A stretch of DNA of 64,000 nucleotides from Gnetum montanum (GCA_015680685.1 MNCI01013865.1:363172-427171), one strand, 5' to 3'; positions 1-12,310 are shown, numbered from the stretch's first letter. Made by a program: numbers and translations. Notes: a model not told the origin generated them from the sequence alone.

Positions 1-2690
1 TGTCATTGGCCATGGACTTGTCACCCTAGTTGTGCTTTACTTTATCAATGCATCCAAAAATGCAAACTTCAGCTTTAGTCTATGGTTGTCATGGCTCTTT
101 TTTGTTATTTTGGTTATGGGCTTTAGTGTCCTCTTGTGGCTTGGTGGTTGAAGGGAATGGGGTAGAGGAGATCATAGGTAGAGCTAAAATGAAAGTGGGA
201 TTCAGTGGATCCACTTCCTTTCATGCCTTCATCTACTTGTCTCTCCTGTTGTCAATGTTTTGCTTATGCTTCTTTCTTTGGTTGGCTGAAATGTTTTGGT
301 TGTCAGTTGTTGGCTGTAAGGAAGAGGCAGTAGCATTGGACACCACAAGGGATCATTGTGTAGTTGGTTTTTCTATAGCTATTTGAGTTGTTTTGGGTTG
401 GAAAACCTTGATGACAAAAGGTTCTGTTAGAGGCATTCATGATGGTACTCTCATAGTGAAGGGAGGTCTTGAACTATGGAAAGTGAAAGAATCTCTTTCA
501 TTGTAGAGTGGTACTTGAATCATAAATGGTTCTCTAGTAGGTATCCTATTATTATCAATGTTAAATGCTGAAATAGCATAGGGGATATCATTAGCATTGA
601 ATGGCTTTGTAGACCTTCATTGACTGGTTTAGTGGCCAAAATGGATTAGAATCATCTAAGACCAGTTTTCGCCTACCTAGCATCCTTTGTAGATCATCCT
701 TCAATGCAAGGAAAAATTTTGTATCATGACTAGGCAGTTGATGATATGTCAAAAGCCATATAACTTAAAGTATTTAGGCAACTAAGGATCATCCTTCATT
801 GCTTGAGTGGGATCTTTGGCTATTTCACATAGTTACTCATGTTTCTTTCAAGCAGCTTCAGTCATTTACTTATATTGCATACATCCACTTCTTAATAATT
901 GGTTAAGAAACTTGGATGGTTTTAGTGTCAATGTGGTATATTTAGACTTTTCCTTCCTTTCAAAGTTAGGTCTACTTGTTATCAATGCAATGGTTCTAGA
1001 AGTTGATGGTTGGTTATTGTGATCATTAGTTGGGGCCTTGGGTGGATTAACCTTCGACCCTTGGTTTGTGGTCTTGTTTTCTTTGGTTATAGTTGCTACA
1101 GTACTATTTTTTTATTTACTCTTTTCCTTGTCTCTTTGAGCATGTTGGTTTTCAAATGAAATATAAGTTAGATCATGGTTGGCCTCTATAGCATCCTCTA
1201 TCTTTTTAGTTTGGGAGAATGCTTGTCTAGGAGATCATGGATCAAGGTAGTAGAGTTTAGACTTGATGAAGTCATTAACTACTCTCTTAAATATGGCTAA
1301 CAAGTGGGCTTCAGCTATGGGCTCTAGTATTACATTCAATAGTCCATTCCATCATTGAATGAATTTTTGTACAATTTCTAAGGGCCCCTACTTGACCTTC
1401 ATGAGTTGGTCAAGTATTGTGTTAGGCTTTAAGTTATACTTGAAGTAGTTAACAAATTGGGCTACTATGTCTTCTAGAGAGGATATAGATGTTCTAGGTA
1501 ATGCATGATACTATTTAAGTGCTTTCCTAGTCAAAGAAATAGGGAAAATCCTCATGATGGTATGAGGCCATGGATGTAAGAGTAAACATTCAGATTAAAA
1601 GGTGATAAGGTGAGCATTAGGGTCACCTTCTCCATTATATTTGCTAAATTGTGGAATGGGAACACCATGAGGAAGTGTCAAAGATGGGACTACAGGACTT
1701 ATGGAATCATCCTAGTAGAAGTCCATAGCCTAATGGTTTATGTGGTAGAGGCTTTAAGCCTCTTCAACTCCTATGTTAAGTCTTGGATGATTTGAAAGGC
1801 TTCATCCAAGGCTTTTGGTGGTCCCATTATTTGCAAGGCCTGTACATAAGGTTGTGGTGTCTATTGTAAGGCTTCTGGCCTCATTATGGATTGCATGACA
1901 AAAGGAAAAGGTTGCACTATGATTGTCACTTGTGGGCCAAGTAAAGAAAAATGTTTTTGTGCTGGCACTTAAGGGAAAAATGGGACAAACATGGTGTGTG
2001 ATCCTTGTGTTACTGGGGGGTCCCATGGTGAACCCCATGTGAGTAGTTAAAATATTTGTAGTGGTAAAAAGCATCATTGATGGTTTTGTATATCATGTTT
2101 GTGTTGCAAATGGAATTGATGCATTATAGTTTGTTATTTATGGCATTGAATGAGTGTTATGTGTAGCTACAACTAGCATGGGATCCAGCATAGTAGGATG
2201 AGGAGGACAGGAAGATGGTGGCACCATGCCCATGAACAAAACAAAGGCATTAGGGGAAGGTTCTGTGACATTGGGGGATGTTTGTTGGAATAGCCCTCCA
2301 AGGATGTTTTTAGGTTTAGATTCTACCCTAAATTCATCATCCTCTTCCTATTGTTCCTCAAAAGTAGGCTAGCCATATTCCTCTTCTACATTAATCAATA
2401 AAGCAAGAATGCTAGAATAGACATTGTTAAGAGGAATTTCTTCATATGGGAAAGTTATATACTCTTTCTCACCCCTATGTATGAGCTCAAATTCCCTCTT
2501 AGCTTTAGCTCCAATTTGGGAAATTAGCATGCTTGCCTATATTCTGGCATAAATGAAGTTATAGCAATATTCATTAATGGATGCAAAATCAAGACTCTCT
2601 TATTTGACTCTCATAGATCACCTACACTGAATGATTGTAGAGTCTTTGGGATCATACACCCTCATGACTTATTGGTTATGATCTTTGCTA
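1..2690 (-). pseudogene. gag: Tat/Ogre-like retrotransposon gag, copy A (5' part of an element running off the left edge)
   Basis: On the minus strand this stretch reads as a decayed Gag polyprotein in several frame pieces. The N-terminal part lies around 2,690-2,150 and contains KREFELIHRGEKEY and an acidic run EEEYG followed by EEDDEF. The whole segment is collinear with the second gag copy at 19,600-22,455 (position 1 here matches about 19,603 there), which shows it is a repeat-family member and not chance. Gag forms the particle that packages element RNA. Stops are frequent, often TAG or TAA where the partner copy keeps a glutamine codon. The long plus-strand open frame at 30-386 is an antisense shadow, since the same shadow recurs in copy B. 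No zinc knuckle was found. Assignment to gag rests on its position before a recognisable protease in copy B. Confidence 0.7.
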
Positions 2691-2699
2691 GTGAAGGTG

Positions 2700-3926
2700 A
2701 TGGGAAATTTGATGGATTTTTGGAAAAACATGGCTATAATGCTAAGAATTGCTTAAAAAATAGGCTATAAATGTCAAAAGAAGAGTAAATTCTAGTGAAT
2801 GGAATTTGAAAACTCTTAGAGAAAATAAAAATGGCAAAAAATTGGCATAGTTACTATAATTAGTAAGTAGGGGAATAAGAGGGGTTTACCCCTTTACCAA
2901 AAATAGAATATTGACAACATTGGCTTTATACCTATTCCAAGATTGCTTCCCAAGTGCCTCTATGCTAGGTATGATAGGGGGAAGAAGGGGGTGAGATAAT
3001 GAAAATATCACACGTTCCTATTCCAACATTGAAGAAAGAGGGAAAAGTTTGAAGACCAAAATGGAAACTTGATAGTTTCCAAAGATGGTTTTGGTAGGTT
3101 TACAACTTTCATCAAATGGAGTGAAAAGAACTCTTAGTTGGTATGGAAACCAATGTTGGTTTAGTGACAAAGATTATGTCATCAAAAATTAAATGTTTAT
3201 CAAGGCTTCTGCATTGGCTTTGTTCTAGGAATTCACAATAGTGTTGTGGAATTCTAGTATCCAAACCACCTATAACTTTCAAGCTAGGGTTTCTGCCATA
3301 GGGGGGAGTATAGGCAGCATTGGATTCCTTGGGAGCTTTGGCTAGAAAATGGCTTTCAACTTGCAACAAGAGTAGATCTAGTTATAAAACTAGTTTCAAA
3401 CTTTACCAATGCTAGCCTCCCAACTACTTCCACACTGGGTATGGTAGAGGTGGTAGGGAAGAAGGAGGTAAGATGATGAGAATCTCACACATCCTACCTC
3501 AATGTTGATGATGGGAGAAATTTTGAAAACTAAAGTGTAAAGTTAGTAATTTTTTACTAAAATTGGCTCCATGTAGTTGCTAATTCTCTTAGCTTGGAAA
3601 AATGAGGTAGGGAAGTCAACTCACAAATGAGATAAACCACCCAATTTTAGAAGCTATAAAATAAACTTTTGGCAATAAAAAAAATGGGAAAAGAGATATC
3701 AATGTTTTCTTTGGGCCTTAAAATTAATATAAAGTGTTATTAAAAGCCAAAGCCCAACCACCTGCAACTTCCATGCTGTAGCTTTGGTCTCACGGGGGGA
3801 AAACCAATGTTAAGTTTTCAAGGATTTTAGTTGAAAAAAATAAAGGAAAAGCATGAAAATGGCTATGAAAATAATATATCTAGCTACAAAATTTAGGTGA
3901 AAGCCCTTCTTCTAGTACCAACAAAA
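2700..3926 (-). other. Non-coding leader between LTR and gag copy A
   Basis: No credible coding frame. In the minus-strand sense this is the untranslated leader between the LTR ending at 3,927 and gag copy A. It contains several scattered copies of a motif like CTTCCATGCTAGGTATGGTAG (around 2,950, 3,235, 3,425 and 3,755) followed by G-rich runs, related to the array at 9.7-12.3 kb. Immediately after the LTR the minus strand reads TTGGTACTAGAAG. This resembles, with mismatches, a primer-binding site starting TGG (initiator-Met type), but I would not rely on it. Confidence 0.35.
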
Positions 3927-5215
3927 AATATTGTGACCAAAAGCCTCGATTTTTGGAATAAAAAACCAAGGATCCTTTGTGGAAGTAGTTCCTAAACCTG
4001 AATTCTAAAGGTTGTCATGATAAAAATGAGATTTGGGACACCCTAGCTGGTTTGATAGATCAACTAGGGACTTAGGAGATACAAAACTTGAAAATATGGA
4101 CAAATTTGAATAATGCACAAATAATAAATTTATTTTTGAATACAAAAATCAAAACTCAAAACTTTATTGAGAAAAGAATAAAGAATAAGTTAGAGAAATA
4201 TGTACAAAAAATTCTTAGATGAGCAAAAAAGGGGGTTCACTTATGCAAGATTTCAAAGCCAATTGAAGTCAAGATGATCTACTCCACAATCTGAGTGCTA
4301 AGACACACTTGGTGTTATCAAACCTTTCTTTGTTGTTGCAACCTTGGATCTACTAATTGGGTCACTATTGGGAGGTGAGAAAGGTGGAATATTTGAATGT
4401 CAAACTACTCCATGCTAGGTTTAGAATCCCATATGTGTAGTGTAAACACCAAAATCCACCAAATGTCAAGCCCTCACTACTTTCATGCTAGTGTTCAAGA
4501 GAATGCAAGTATGGAAACTTGCAAGAGCTCTTGAGTGCTTGGAAATGGCCCAAGTGTGGAATTATGTGTATGCAAATATCTTGATAATGCTCAAAAATGG
4601 TGGAACATGAGAAAAATTTCTGGAATCCTTTTGATTTAAAATTGCTAAACCTATAAATGGTGTTAGAGTTTGGCATTTATAGGGTCGTTGGGCTATGAAT
4701 GGGGCTACAAATTGGCTTTGAAATGGTTGAAAATTGGCTACAAATTAGATGTAATTTTCCTACAAATTGACTATCAAATTTAGGTTAAATGGGTACCTAA
4801 TTTTCAAGAGTTACTATACATAGTAAGTGCTTTCCCCATGGCCAATATATTTTCTAGCTATGAAGTTTGGTTTTTTTTTTTGGCGTCCACGCTAGGGGAT
4901 GGCATTTTTTACCCCCCAAACCCTGAATATAGACACTAAGTGACTTTTTTCACTTGGAGAATGAGGCTTTGACCACTCATGAGACATTTTTTAGCCTGGT
5001 TGTGGGTTACAATTTTCATAGTTACAATGAAATTTTTCCTTGGGTTTCATGGGGTGAAAGCTACATGATCGAGATTGGTTATAACATGCAAAATTTTGTG
5101 GTGTTTCAATGGCCCCTTTTTATTGGTGCTTGGAGGATTGACCCAAGAGGCACCAACAAAGAATACAAAACATCACTACATATTATAACACTATAATGCA
5201 TATAAGCCAGACGAG
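3927..5215 (-). mobile_element. LTR of Tat/Ogre-like element A
   Basis: This segment shares landmarks in the same order with the LTR units at 53,914 and 57,290. They are an end motif (here TGTGACC then AAAAGCC), a block around 4,020-4,080 (GGGACACCCTAGCTGG, then AGGGACTTAG), a minus-strand TATA box, and a block at 5,100-5,180 (GTGTTTCAATGGCCCC, then GAATACAAAACATCAC). It lies directly after the integrase of the pol block at 5.35-8.8 kb, so it can be that element's 3' LTR. It also lies upstream of gag copy A and could be that element's 5' LTR. The left boundary is supported by loss of similarity. The right boundary is approximate. Confidence 0.6.
4674..4683 (-). promoter_or_regulatory. TATA box of LTR A
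   Basis: Minus strand CCTATAAATG, about 750 bp before the LTR end. The same TATAAAT box occurs at a comparable distance (about 525-785 bp) in the other minus-strand LTRs of this window. Confidence 0.5.
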
Positions 5216-5242
5216 AATTAAGCTATCTAGGTCACCAATGTT

Positions 5243-5329
5243 TCTAGTTTAAGGCTATGATAGGCCATGATACTAGTTTAAGGCCTTGTCAGGCCATGTT
5301 ACCCAATTAAGGTCATAGTGAACCATTGG
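5243..5329. repeat. 29-bp minisatellite, three units, after integrase A
   Basis: Three consecutive 29-bp units of the type TAGTTTAAGGCCTTGTCAGG followed by CCATGTT (starts at 5,243, 5,272 and 5,301). It sits between the integrase end and the LTR, the place where Tat/Ogre elements are known to carry hypervariable tandem repeats. Confidence 0.75.
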
Positions 5330-5349
5330 AAGTAGGCTTGCTTTTTGAT

Positions 5350-6480
5350 GATATTTTAGGTACATGTACTATAGATTTAGATAAGAATGATTGATCGAAT
5401 TGGTCAGCTCATTCCCATCCATGTTGGCTATTTTGAATAATCCATTCCTCTAGGATTTTGTGACAAGAAAGAATCCTTCCCAATTGGCTGACAATTTGTT
5501 TGCAGGCTCAAGGACAACCTTGAGGACTAGGCCCCCCTCCTTAATCTTACACATGGTCAAGTTATGATGATGTTTTCACTTCTGCCTCTCTTGATAGTGC
5601 TCAATTGGAGAAAGTGCCTACATACACTGCTCCTCCATTGAAACTTGTATTACTATTTATAACTCCTTACTCTACTCGTCATTGATTAAGTCCATCAAAG
5701 CTACTCAAAGTGATGGCACCTATAATTCAAGAGGTAAAATAACTTCAAAACCATAAATAAAGCTATAAGGGGTCATGTTGGTTGTCATGCAATAAGTTTT
5801 TCTATATGCCCATAGTGCATGGACAAGCTACGCATGCCACTTCCACTTGCTATTAGTGAGCATCTTCTTAAGCAAGTTGATGATGACCTTGTGGCTTACT
5901 TCTACTTGTCCATTGGCCTGAGGGTAGTAAGGTGATAAGAAAGAATGGTTAATGCCTAGGTCATAAAAGAAACCCTTCATTTCTTGGCTACTAAATTAAG
6001 GTTTACTATCTATAACTATGGTCATGTGTACACCAAAATGAGCTACAATGTTATCTAGGATAAATTTGCAAACTTGTTTAGACATGGCTTCCTTAGAGGA
6101 ATAGCCTCAATCCACTTGGTAAAGTACTCAATTATGGTAATGATGAAGCTATGCCCTGTAGTAGACTTAGGAATTATAGGTCCAATAATATCCAACCCCA
6201 ATCATTGAAATGGCCATGTTATCTAGGTCATATGTAACTTAGTTGGTGATAGTTGTATTGGGTTCTATATCATTGGCATGGATCACATCACTTAACCTTT
6301 TTCAGGTAGTCATTTTCCATATGGGGTCAATAGTAACCTAACCACAAAATCTTAGTGACCATGGATCTAGGTCCTATATGTCCTCTATAAACTTCCTCAT
6401 GAACATCCTCTAGGAATATTTTGGTTTTGATTTTACCCAAGATCTTTAGGAATATGCCATAATAGGATCATCGACATAAT
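5350..6480 (-). pseudogene. pol (INT): Integrase of element A (broken)
   Basis: The minus strand gives a Ty3/gypsy integrase in pieces separated by frameshifts and stops. The N-terminal zinc-finger region is near 6,400-6,280 (GHIGPRS, then LGYY, then CDPCQ with a stop before the first Cys). The catalytic core shows the first Asp in GLDIIGPIIPKS followed by FTKWIEAIPL (about 6,200-6,080), the second Asp in TIVIDSKP (about 6,020), and the Glu in NGQVEVSHK (about 5,915). All three members of the DDE triad are therefore still visible. The enzyme inserts element cDNA into host DNA. Compared with element C the second block reads IDS in place of IDN. Frame breaks make it non-functional. Confidence 0.8.
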
Positions 6481-6806
6481 GTGTTATCACCTACGATGAC
6501 ATACTACTTCGATCACTTACATATGACATCCTTCTAACAAGTAGTCATGCCTTGTGAGGATTCACCATGAATAAGGTAAAATTTAATATCATCAAACCAC
6601 TCATTGGGAGAAGTAGTATGAACAATGGCCACAAAGGTATCCTTAGCATTCTATGTGATGGAAGTAGTGCAATTCACAGTTAAGGTGAGAAACTTGCTAA
6701 ATACATTTGGTGTCACACTAAGGGCTAGTGTTGCAATTGCATCATCTTTAGTGTTTTCATTGCAAGGTATGTGTTGGATATTAATGTCTATGAATTGTTA
6801 TGATAA

Positions 6807-7175
6807 TTACTTTTCTAGGTCATAATAAGATTGTAAATGCTTAGCTTTGCATGCATAGACTTTGGTTACATTGTTAATCATGAGTTGTGACTTTCCTTTG
6901 ATGGTTAGGTGTCTAATTCCTAGGTCACAAGCTACCATCATCCCTCTGATCAAACCTTCATATTCTACTATTTTTTTGATACACGAGAATCTAAAATGAT
7001 AGGCAAAGGGTTGGATCTCATAAAATTTGAATGTTATGATGGTAGTAGCACTAGCCCCATGGATGGTTGAAGCTCTGTTGAACTTCATGACTACCTCATA
7101 ATCCTTAGGTACTTGGATAAATATGTTAATGTATTCATTAGGGTATTTAGGGTCTATGGCTACTTGGTTGTACAT
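6807..7175 (-). pseudogene. pol (RNH): RNase H of element A, catalytic residues lost
   Basis: A 122-codon open segment with the RNase HI layout of Tat-lineage elements. The first strand reads DYEVVMKFNRAST, where family members have an Asp in F-D-x-A-S; here it is Asn. IVEYEGLIRG keeps the Glu. LTIKGKSQLMINNV has Lys where the family has G-D-S-Q-L. Two of the catalytic acids are thus replaced although the frame is open. RNase H removes the RNA strand during reverse transcription. It lies directly between RT and integrase on the same strand, as expected for Ty3/gypsy pol. The equivalent domain of element C (about 62,060-61,660) keeps all four acids. Confidence 0.85.
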
Positions 7176-7179
7176 AGGT

Positions 7180-8816
7180 AAAACTATGAATTGTACGGCT
7201 ACAGCCTAACCTATTGTTGAGGATTGAGAGACATAAAGAAGGTTAAATTCTATGGTATATGGCTTTCCATCAAGCAATGTAGCTACTTTCATAGATGTTG
7301 GTCATTATGGCTCTGAGTATGTTATCCTTGAAAATTATGTTAATGTGGCTTTTAAAGAGGTAGCACCTCCATTTCTTCAAAGAGAATACTAGTGCTAGAT
7401 AATACTTCTTTACCTTAGCGTATTAGGTCTCGTGGACAACTAAAGCATGACTATGGTAGTATATAGCCATTTATGTCTTGTCATCATGTTTCTGGTAGAG
7501 TAGAGATGTAATGGATGTATCAAAGATGGTGAGATAAATGTATAATGATTTACCCTCTTGTAGAGGATAGACTATCAGTAGTTGTATCAACTCTTGCTTA
7601 AGGTTTTTAAAGGCCTATTGCCATTGATCCATCCACTCATAGTGAACTCCTTTCTTATAGAAGTGTTGCATGGTTTGTAACTTATCTGTAAGAGTAGCAA
7701 TAAACCTATGAATAAACTATAATCTACCTTGTAAGCCCCAAAGCTCCTTAAGGTTGGTAGGTGCTGCAAATTTTGATATGGCCTTAACCTTATCAGGATG
7801 TATGCATATCCCTACTTCAGAGACTACAAAGCCAAGCATCTTGCTAGTCTTAACATTGAAGACACACTCCTTAGGATTGAGCCTAAGCTCATATTTGAGA
7901 CATCATTTAATCACAAGATCTAGGTGATTAGCATGGTCATCAACTATATTAGAATTCATGGTTATTTCCTCTACATAATCATTAAGCAAGACCAACATGT
8001 AATCACTAAAGATATAGGTCATGGCTCTATGGTATGTTGCTCTGGCACTCCTAAGGCCAAAGGGCATCATGGTATAAGAAAAAGTACCCCATAGGATCAT
8101 AAAGGTTGGGCTAAGTTTGTGCTTCAAGTTGATCCTAATTTAGTTATATCCCAAGAATCCATCCATAAAGGACAACAAGGCATGTCTAGCTATAGTATCG
8201 ATAAGTTAATCAATACTAGGCAAAGGGAAGTCATCCTTAAAAGTTTCTTTATTTGGATATTGAAAATTGATGCAAATATGGATGCTCCCATTTTTCTTAG
8301 GAACTACCACTATGTTGGATATCCATTTTGCATAATCAATAGCCCTAATAAGACCTACTTGGTAGATATTTTAGATTTCAGCATGAACTACCAAGGCCAA
8401 ATCAAGTCTAATCTTATGTACTTTTTGTTTAACTGGTCTAATGCTAGGATCCAGTACGATGTTGTGCTAAATCAGATGTGGGTCTAGGCTTGACATATCT
8501 TCATATAACTAAGAAAATACCTTAATGTTATTTTGTAAGACTTAGTGATGTATTGGACACATTGAGGCTCTAATGAGAAACTTAATTTAAGGATCTTCTC
8601 CTCACCACTATGTGTTGTGATAGGAATCTCAACTAAAGGATCTTTAGTTATGTCTTCTACTTCTAAGTCAAGGGTTTTTACTAGGTTTTCAAGCCATTCA
8701 AATGGTTTTTCTATTGAGGATATGTGGTCTACAAGAATCTTAGGCTCAAGATCTAGGTAATCAGGGTTGATACACAATTTAATATCACCATGAGATCCAT
8801 GTAGACACAAAGGCAA
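7180..8816 (-). pseudogene. pol (RT): Reverse transcriptase of element A with YVEE in place of YVDD
   Basis: Read on the minus strand, this is RT from an N-terminal extension (8,816-8,484) through fingers and palm to the connection region. Visible blocks are VVVPKKNGSIRI, LSFMDGF (catalytic Asp kept), WGTFSYTMMPFGLRSARATY, and NDYVEEIT at 7,966-7,977. The usual YVDD pair of metal-binding Asp is Glu-Glu. RLNPKECVF and GFVVSE follow, then LKELWGLQGRL. The WGTFxYxxMPFGL and ATYxRAMT blocks place it in the Tat lineage. A few in-frame stops occur (one in FLGYN-stop-IRI, one after DLVIK). It is collinear with RT of element C. With the YVEE change it could not polymerise. Confidence 0.85.
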
Positions 8817-9079
8817 CTTGATTTTCTTCTAGGTACTCATACTTTGATCCTACATATCAACCAAAAGAATATTAAGTGGCACATAGGAAAAAGTAAATAA
8901 ATAATGTTAAAATGTCATAAACACATGCAAATCTAATGCAATTAAGGCCATTCAAGGTAATTAATTAGATAAGGTTAATTTGGAAAAATGCAATAGAGGC
9001 GAACGATAGTCACATAAAGGTCAAAAAAGGGGAAGTACAAGGAGTAAGGCCACAAATGATCAATACATGTTAACATTTT

Positions 9080-9165
9080 GCTAGTTTAAGGCCTTAGTAG
9101 GCCATGATGCCAATTTAAAGTCTTGGTGGACTATGATGCCAATTTAAGGCCTTAGTAGGTGATGG
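9080..9165. repeat. 29-bp minisatellite, three units, upstream of RT A
   Basis: Three 29-bp units starting at 9,080, 9,109 and 9,138, for example GCTAGTTTAAGGCCTTAGTA followed by GGCCATGAT. It is the same family as the block at 5,243 and lies about 260 bp before the start of the RT reading frame in the element's sense. Element C has a unit at the same relative place (about 63,918). Confidence 0.75.
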
Positions 9166-9715
9166 TAATATAGTAGGAAATAGTGGTTAGGGAAGGCCAA
9201 ACCCCATCATTTGATATCATTTAAGGCAAACAAAGAAAAATAGAGCTATAATAGGGCAAACAAAGAATAGATACTACTATATAGAGGGCATAGAACGTTA
9301 ACAAGGTCATCCATGCAACATAAGTCCAAAAATGAGTTAAAACATTGCATAAAAAATCAAGCAAAATAGGCTATATATGATAAAATTTGGTTAATATAGG
9401 CAAAAAATTATTAGGTTTTGCTAGTTTTAGACTTTAGTAGACCATGCTTTGAGGATACAAGGCTATTAGATGAGTTTAGGCATCAATTAGGGTTATTTTT
9501 AGGCTATTTAGACTCAAAAATCTAGTGTTTTAAGGCTTCCATTTAGGGCTTGGCATGGAAATAGGAGTCCTTAGTATGGAGACTAAGGAAAATAGGTTTT
9601 GGGATGTTCAAAGGTTTAAAATTAAGGTCTCAAGACCTTCCCAAGGTAGCATAGGGAAAATCCATCAAAATTGGGCTTCCCAAAGGTCTGTAAGGGCCAA
9701 AAAGTAGGTTCTAAA
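9166..9715. other. AT-rich spacer, no gene seen
   Basis: No coding signal on either strand. A weak extra minisatellite unit appears near 9,420 (GCTAGTTTTAGACTTTAGTA). Otherwise nothing recognised. Confidence 0.4.
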
Positions 9716-12310
9716 GCCTTCCTACAACCACCCCACTATTTCCATGCTCACCAACATGGAAAAGAGGGGGGCTTCAATATGGGAAAATAAAATCAAGAAA
9801 AAATAAGGTCAAACATGGTCAAACAAGTGGCTAGAGTCCAGATCTAGAACTTGTGCATATCCTAGCTTTGTTCGCAAGTAATTTGAAGCCATTTTGAGGA
9901 TCAATAGGTGTTAAGATGACTTTTGCCCCTTTTTTTCCATGATAGGCATAGTATCCTCAACATGGAAAAAATAGGGGGGACACATATTTGATGGATTCAA
10001 AGTGATTTTGTAACACTTTGACTAGGTTTCTAGCACCCTAGGGTTGTAGACTTTGATTCTACAAGTTTGGGCTAATTTTGGACATGCTTGAAGGTTGTTT
10101 AAGGTTACTTAAAATATTCTCTCATATTTCCACGCTGAGGGAGTTACTCTAGTATGGAAGAACAGGGGGAATAGGTTTTGGAGGTTGAAATGAGGTCAAA
10201 CAGATGAAATCTTGAGGCTATGAGGTCTTGGGCTTCTCTGGCGAAGATCTTTGGCTTTCAGGAATGTCATCTTGCCTAAAAAAGTAAAAAAGTAACTTAA
10301 CCCCCTTGTTTCCACACTAGGGAAGTTACTCCAATGTGAAGGAAGTAATAACCATAGATCTAGACCAATCTGGATCACAATTGACCATGCATGTTGCCTC
10401 CCAAGGTTGCCAAGGTCAAGGGCTATGGATCCATGTCAAAATTGGATAGCTTTGGGCATTACTAAGTGGTTTTTTGGCTTTTCCCTTGTCTTCCACTCTA
10501 GGGATGGAAATCTTAGCATGTAAAATATAGGGGAATAGATTTTTGGCTATCCAAGATTAGTTTCATGATGTTTAAGGACTCTAATAGTGCTACCAAGGTT
10601 CTAGAGTACATGAAAGGTCATTTGATGTTATTCTAAGGTGTTTAGGAGCTTCAAACAAGTCATCCCTTGGGTTTCCACACTAGGGATACCATCCTTAGCA
10701 TAGAAAAAATGGATCCTCAATGTAGAAGAACAATGCAACTCAAATCTATGCCAATTTTGACCACAATCAACTATGCATGTCAACTTTTGGGGCTACCCAA
10801 GTCTAGGACTAGGGTTTGGCACCAAGTTTTGTTAAATTTGAGTGTTTGTAAGTGTCTTTTGAACTTCCCCCCTTCTTTCACACTAGGGATGGAGAGCTTA
10901 GTGTGGAAAACAAGGGGGAATGAATTTTTGGCCTTTTGACATAAGCTTCTTGAAGTTTCAAAGCTCCAAATGATGCTGGCATGGTCCTAGAGTGCATACA
11001 AGCTTGGTTAATTTTTTTCTAAGGTATTTATGAATTTCAAATTGGTTTTCCATTTAATTTCCATGCTAAGAATCATGGAGGGGGAATTCCTAGTGTGGAG
11101 ATACCATAAAACTCAAATCTATCGCAGTTTTGACTTCAATTAACCATGCATTTTAGCCTCTAAGATTATTGGGGTTGAAGACTAGGATTTGGAGCCAAAA
11201 CTGGTCATTTTAAAGGTTTTTAAAGTGGTTTTTGGAATCCCACCCTTTTTCCATGCTAGGGATTCCATGATTAGTATGAAAAATTGGGGGAAAATATTTT
11301 TGAGGATTAACGATCACATTTGGTCATGCATGCGATCTTTTAAGATTATTGGCAATGATGATTAATGCGTAGTGTCAAGATTTATCTATCTTGAATGTTG
11401 ATGAGTGCTATTCTTTGTGTAAAACACTAGGTGAAAATATTTTTTGATCATTTTTTGATTGATCTAGCTATGCATGAGTGCTCATAGGGTTGCTGGTGTT
11501 GGCCATTAATGCTTAGGTTCAAGATATGATCATTTTGGGGGTTGTCAGAGCGATTTTAGGCTTCCCCATTTTTCCATGCTAAGGGTGGAAGGTTCAACAT
11601 GGAAGAGGTTCCCCTCAGTGGAAAAAGTTAGATCTAGGCTAAATCGACAATTGATCAACCATGCATGTTAACCTTCAAGGTCCCCAGTGTTGATGGTCAA
11701 TGTTGGGTGTCAAGATTTGATAGTTTAGAGGCTTCTAAGTGCCTCATGCAACCTACCCCATTTCTTGATGGACCTAGCATGGATGAGAGGGGGATGATAG
11801 TTTTGTACCATACTTGACTTATTTTGGGGCTTCAGGAAGCTTTAGAGGGTTTTGGTAGGGTCTAGGATCATCGTTCATTAGGTTATTTTTTCCTTCCCTC
11901 GATCTTTCCACACTAAGGGTGAGAAGCTCAGTGTGGAAGATGTCTCCCCTAGTGTGTAAAACATGGAATCCTATGTTTCAACTAGTTTTGACTAGGTTTT
12001 GTGAGGTTGCAAGTATGTCAAAGATGCTTGAAGGGGTTCTAGGCCATGTGAGGAACACATTGGGGTCATACTTGTGCTAGATGGATGTTGGGAGGCAAGA
12101 CTGATTGTCACCCCCTTCTTCCATGTTGGGCACTATTTTCCCAGCATGGAAATCCATGGTACCTAGCCTTGTTCATTTCTTACAAAACTTTGAAAACCTA
12201 AGGTAGAAAAAGGTAACTGTAGGTTACTCAAAATAGAAAGATATTTGTAAGGCCAGAAAATTTGTAAAAGAATGGGCATGTTTCTACACTAGGCATGGCA
12301 TTCCTAGTGT
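9716..12310. repeat. Degenerate ~185-bp tandem array with stem-forming arms
   Basis: A recurrent block of the form TTTCCAYGCTAGGGATGG, a few bases, then CTTAGYRTGGAAAA and a run of G starts near 10,127, 10,307, 10,490, 10,672, 10,879, 11,060 and 11,249 (steps 180-207). It continues at wider spacing near 11,569, 11,907, 12,120 and 12,276; weaker copies lie at 9,735 and 9,940. The two arms of each block are inverted copies. The clearest is 12,119-12,130 with 12,140-12,151 (TTCCATGTTGGG against CCCAGCATGGAA). Between blocks a second shared motif like ACCATGCATGTTAGCCTCCA recurs. It ends about 250 bp upstream of the TATA-like site that precedes the antisense gene. No coding frame. Confidence 0.75.

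Noticed and set aside
30-386. Long plus-strand open frame with membrane-like hydrophobic runs (also at 19,632-19,976)
   Set aside because: Both lie antisense to the two gag copies and share their similarity because the gag copies are paralogous; the frame starts mid-gag and has no independent support.
5350-8816. Endogenous pararetrovirus instead of a retrotransposon
   Set aside because: A DDE integrase follows RNase H and LTRs flank the unit; pararetroviruses lack integrase and LTRs.
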